Made by a program: the position numbers and the translations under genes. Source: Grifola frondosa (Eukaryota > Basidiomycota > Agaricomycetes > Polyporales > Grifolaceae). From it: DNA of 64,000 nucleotides. The stretch is from positions 1,922,001 through 1,986,000 of the forward strand of contig LUGG01000004.1 of assembly GCA_001683735.1 (NCBI GenBank), in the 5' to 3' direction. The notes under the pieces are model-generated. The model did not search any database and had not been told where the DNA came from. It saw nothing but the letters and a program-made list of their open reading frames with translations. Of this stretch, positions 60,368 through 64,000 are shown piece by piece (within the stretch, counting starts at the first letter, position 1; each line of letters begins with the position of its first letter).

Positions 60368-60867
60368 TGCATGAACCGTCGTGATGTTCAAGCAATCAGC
60401 CAATGCAAACACACATAAATCGACGCCCACATGAATCCACAAGCAGCAATGCCCGAGTCATATTTTGCAACAAGTTTAACTGAGAGTAGGCGGTGAGTCG
60501 ATGAACCTCCTCACGTCGATCCGATTGTCAAATCGATCACCTTCATAGGTAAAATCGAATTCCGATCTCAAAAAACTGGTGGTCGAGCAACCGAATTATT
60601 ACTTATAGACAGTGTCATCGTTTGACACATTCAGAATTTCATCCAGTTCCAGTATTGTCGAACTTGCTACTGAGCTCGACTTTGAACGGTTGCAGGCGGA
60701 TATATTACGCGACGACATCAAGAGAGCTTGAACTTTTCCATAACATTACTCAAAACAAAGCAATTCCTGAAGGCGACAGTGTCCGGAAGTATGACCCAAC
60801 AGAGGAAAAATGAGACTGAAGTCTAAGTGCATCACGACGATGATGGGTGGCGTAATGAGGGAGAGGG

Positions 60868-62981
60868 CTACGAGGATGTCTCAAGCGCAGTGAGCTCCTT
60901 CCGAATCTCAGCCTCAGTATCGATTTTCTTCAGCTGTGTTGCCTCCAGGCGCTCGCCCTTCTTCGCCTTCTCTTTGAGCTCCTCAATCGCTTTCAGCTAC
61001 AACCGCCAGCGTCAGATAATGCACCATACAATAGCACGAGAGCGGACACACCTTCTTGTTCAAATTCCGCACTTTCTTCGCGATAGGGTCTAATCCCGCC
61101 CCGTCCGCGCCAGGTGTCGGCGGTACAGACTCATTTGCCGCGCCCAAAACAACCTCCGCACCGTCATTCACCTGGATCTCAATCGATGGACGCACCAACT
61201 CTTCTCCACCGTTGACCTCCCTTTTACCATCTTTGTCCTTCCCACCCTTCCGCTTCCGCCCACGCTTCTCCGCGTCTGCCGCAGTGCGCGCAGGAGACGG
61301 CGACGTGGGCGCACCCGGAATATGTCTCCTCCCGTTCTGTCCCATTCTCCCGGGTGCAGGGCTCCTACTGTACCGTCCGTTCGGCGTAGAGCCACCGCTT
61401 GGTGAGTCTTCATCTCGTTTGTACACTGACGATGCTTCCAGTCCTCGAGCGCCGGGGGGACGATAGGCCCCAGCAGGCCTCGAAGGTATAGGCTTCAAGA
61501 CGGCAACGTGCGCCTGGACGCTCGACGCAGGCGAAGGGCTTGGAGGGACGTTTTGTGGGAAGGGTGGGACGGCATCGACGGGGATTGGTCTCCAAGAAGC
61601 CTGATACAACTCATCGATTGGCTGGATATGCACGAGAGGCCCGGTACAATGCCAGATCTTGATCCCATTGTCGACGCGCAGTCGGGGGGAAAGCGTCGCC
61701 GTGAGAAGGAAGCGACCATCGGGAGACCACTCGCAGTGGGACGTGTTGGAGCCGTCGATACTCGTTACTTGGGTCAGAGTCCGACGATCGTAGATGTCGA
61801 CCTTCCCAGCAAGGTTACCGAATCCTGCGATCGCGAGCAGGCGACCCTGAGGGTTGAAGGAGATGAAATTGCAGAACGCAATGCCAAAGTCGTGCAGCGT
61901 CTTGGCACGTTGATCGAATAACGTCGATTTCGCGGGCATGTCTAGAGATGATGTTGCCCATCAGCCTCGACTGGGTAACCAAAGTTGAGTAACTCACATC
62001 CGTAGATGACACCAAACTCCTTCGAGTTCGGACTCCACGCAAAGTCGTGCACGGGTCCCTCCTTATCTAAGCTCACACGACAGTCGAAGTTACCTGCCGC
62101 ACTCAACAGGTATAGCCCTCCAGTCTCGCCATAGTAGCTTTTGTTAGCTTGGTCGACATCCGTCTGTGTGAGCACCAAGACTTGCGTGCCTAGTGTGTTC
62201 CACTTGATCTGCGAGCGCTGAGCCTTGAAAAATGTTTTCTGGCAAGTTGGCGCCGCACTGAGCGCCGTGAGGCTGTAGATCTTCACGGTCGCCGGTGCAC
62301 CCTGACACAACGTTGTAAACACAAATTGCATATTGGGATGCAACTCCTTCAACTCACATTCTTTTCTGCCACAAACACAGCCACAGACGGGTTCAGCCCA
62401 GGGCTGAGCGTGATGCTTGTCGCTCCCTCAACCTTGAGCTTATCTACGACGCCTTTCGACCACTCCGCAGGGCGGAAGACTTGTATCTCTTGTCCAAGTA
62501 ATCGCACAGCATGCGATTCAGAGATGGTGTACTGCAGGTCCCAACCTTCCTGCGACTTCTGTGTGAATGCAACGAGCTCCTCCCCGGTAGATGCAGAGAA
62601 GACTCGCAGATTCTTGTGCTGTGCGCCGTCCTCGAGTTTTACCGGCCGCTCCCAGGTAGAAATGTACGTGCCTCGGGGTGAGAAGCTGATGTCGAGGATG
62701 TTGGGCAGCGATAGTTCTTGCACTAACTGAGCACTCTCTGCTTGAAATACCCTGACGCCGGTGGGGATTGCATATGCATAGAGTCGGCCATCCGCACTGT
62801 ACTTGTAGGTGCGTGCAGGAACATCTGGCGCTTGAAAAGTGTCGAAAGGCTCGTAGTTAGGTGTACCGCCGACAAGACCGATGCTTTTTTGAGCACGGAC
62901 TACAGAACAAGATCAGCAAAGATTGACAGAGGAAGCGATTGAGAACTGACAGGCGTACTGCTGGGAGGGTTGAGCGGCCAT
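60868..62981 (-). CDS. EIF2A: Eukaryotic translation initiation factor 2A
   Basis: eIF2A is a WD-repeat factor that delivers initiator tRNA in a GTP-independent way. Start MAAQPSQQYA splices over a 40-50-bp intron to FRAQKSIGLVGGTPNYEP. The beta-propeller follows: YKYSADGRLYAYAIPTGVRV, LDISFSPRGTYISTWERP, AVFVAEKN, FFKAQRSQIKWNTLGTQVLV, SYYGETGGLYLLSA, VHDFAWSPNSKEFGVIYG, MPAKSTLFDQRAKTLHDFG, FNPQGRLLAIAGFGNLAGKV, TSHCEWSPDGRFLLTATLSP, and GPLVHIQPIDELYQASWRP. A Pro/Ser/Gly-rich linker leads to a Lys-rich region and the C-terminal helix IAKKVRNLNKKLKAIEELKE and KKIDTEAEIRKELTALETSS. Stop at 60868. About four exons, no frame break. All landmarks for the family are present. Confidence 0.95.
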
Positions 62982-63456
62982 CTGAACGATAAAGAGGGTG
63001 GAAGAAGCAAATTAATGCTTCTGGTTGGTGCTGAAAGCTGAGGAAACAGTGTCCTCGCTGTTTGCAATGATGGGCGAAAAATGATTATCACGTGACAAAT
63101 TTTACTTTATTTTATAATTAACCTATTGTTTAGCTGTGTTAACTGTGTTCAAAACTCTAATAATTGCTCCCTCGCTCAGGCTCGGACGAAAGAATTGGAC
63201 AAGAATTGCATCCGAGACCAATTGCAAGGTCCAATTGTAAAAAAGAGTAGTGGGGTGCTCATAGCCTCTCTTATCTTACGCTCAAAGTATTTTTTATGTC
63301 AGAGATCTAGCTCCAAACCTGACTTCTCCTGACCATGAACCCAGTTCGGATGATGAAAGTCTCCTGCGAGATCAAGGCTCAAAAAATCGAATGCTACGGA
63401 GAATGAGCGCGAGACTAGATATCGCAACGGAGCATTGTCTTTTTTCCTGATGATAT

Positions 63457-64000
63457 ATGACACTGCGCGAGCTCAGTGTGCGAGGTGCGTACTGTACAAT
63501 GGTATGGGTCATCAAGTATCTTACTTCGTCCAGCAATAATCCTCCGGAAGATAATCACACAGAGATCATGGTACCAACATCTTCTGGCCACTGGGCTTTC
63601 TTTGCAGTCTTTGATAGCCATAATAGCTGGGAGACCAGCGCATGACCGAGTCCGTGAACGCCTCCTTCCTCCTCAGCACGTACAGAAATGCCCCCGATTC
63701 TGCTCCTGAAAAGATAGCGCAGACAACGCGAGATACTTTCAATCATCTTGATGACGGTATCGAGCGTTTTGCCGTTGAACAAGTGTTCTCGACAGACTTT
63801 CTGCACGCAGGCGTCACTATGCTGGTGTCGGCGTATGCCGGATCCCTCACTCTTCTCACATTCTACGATTCCCATGCTTGCCATCTTCACGCGCCCAAGC
63901 TTACAGGTGGTTCGCGCGCCATACTTGGACGACGCAGTTGCGACGCGCACTGGAATCCCATGCACGAGGCCCATGTACTCTCTGTTGAACAGGACACAAC
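63457..64000 (+). pseudogene. Degenerate PP2C-type protein phosphatase, cut by window end
   Basis: Plus-strand text SSNNPPEDNHTEIMV, GHWAFFAVFDSHNSWETSA, then in shifted frames DSAPEKIAQTTRDTFNHLDD, GIERFAVEQVFSTDF, HAGVTMLVSAYAGSLTLLTF, YDSHACHLHAPKLTGGSRAI and LGRRSCDAHWNPMHEAHVLS follows the order of fungal PP2C/PDP-like phosphatases. Marks of decay are clear: the D-G-H-x-G metal site reads D-S-H-N-S, the T-G-D-S-R-A block reads T-G-G-S-R-A, and a stop follows ETSA. At least two frame changes are needed in 500 bp. It may continue beyond base 64000. Unlike SUV3, the residues themselves have changed, so this is a real pseudogene or a non-catalytic paralogue. Confidence 0.7.

Noticed and set aside
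63555..63974. 139-codon minus-strand frame at the window end
   Set aside because: The plus strand carries recognisable PP2C blocks, so this is the antisense shadow.
1..64000. CRISPR arrays, restriction, toxin or viral systems
   Set aside because: No regularly spaced repeats and no such genes; the DNA is fungal nuclear.

Overview
This window is fungal nuclear DNA, almost certainly from an Agaricomycete (mushroom-forming basidiomycete). Genes are compact and interrupted by many introns of about 45-70 bp with GT..AG ends and CTAAC/CTGAC-like branch points. Products are typical eukaryotic housekeeping proteins (Pol III largest subunit, NatC subunit, CDC73, eIF2A, ATG15, SUV3). Several families are, from memory, confined to Agaricomycetes (a DUF6697 protein, a protease-like relic, a pair of W-x-G-Y orphan proteins). 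Family names rest on recognised motifs, not on a database search.

Layout. Positions 1 to about 10.9 kb are AT-rich and almost free of CpG: a graveyard of decayed repeats holding one recognisable dead protease-like gene, a MITE-like element with terminal inverted repeats and two tRNA- or hairpin-like pieces. From 11.15 kb the sequence turns abruptly gene-rich. First come mitochondrial tryptophanyl-tRNA synthetase and NAA35, head to head; then endonuclease III (NTH1) and a ThiD-TenA fusion, tail to tail; then tRNA-Gly(CCC), a frameshifted P450, mS33, the SUV3 helicase and two or three orphan genes including a DUF6697 protein. At 29.9-36.7 kb lies a large intersectin/Pan1-like endocytic scaffold with EH, coiled-coil, WH2, two SH3, DH and PH parts. 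It is followed by CDC73, OPA3, an inositol polyphosphate kinase and a small orphan. From 43 to 48.6 kb is an accessory region with two diverged tandem paralogues of an orphan family, the first carrying a 185-bp tandem duplication of an intron plus exon. Then come ATG15, a GH5 steryl/ceramide glucosidase, a tRNA-like element, RPC1 and eIF2A, all on the minus strand, and a degenerate PP2C phosphatase cut by the window end.

How the genes relate. There is no operon-like system. Themes that recur are mitochondrial gene expression (WRS, mS33, SUV3, and OPA3 on the membrane side), transcription and translation (CDC73, RPC1, eIF2A, NAA35), and endomembrane or lipid turnover (intersectin-like scaffold, ATG15, GH5 glucosidase, IPMK). 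A technical pattern runs through the window: many well-conserved genes are broken by single-base indels, mostly one base missing from a short homopolymer. This looks more like consensus error than gene death and must be kept in mind when reading every frame. No CRISPR, bacterial or viral system is present.
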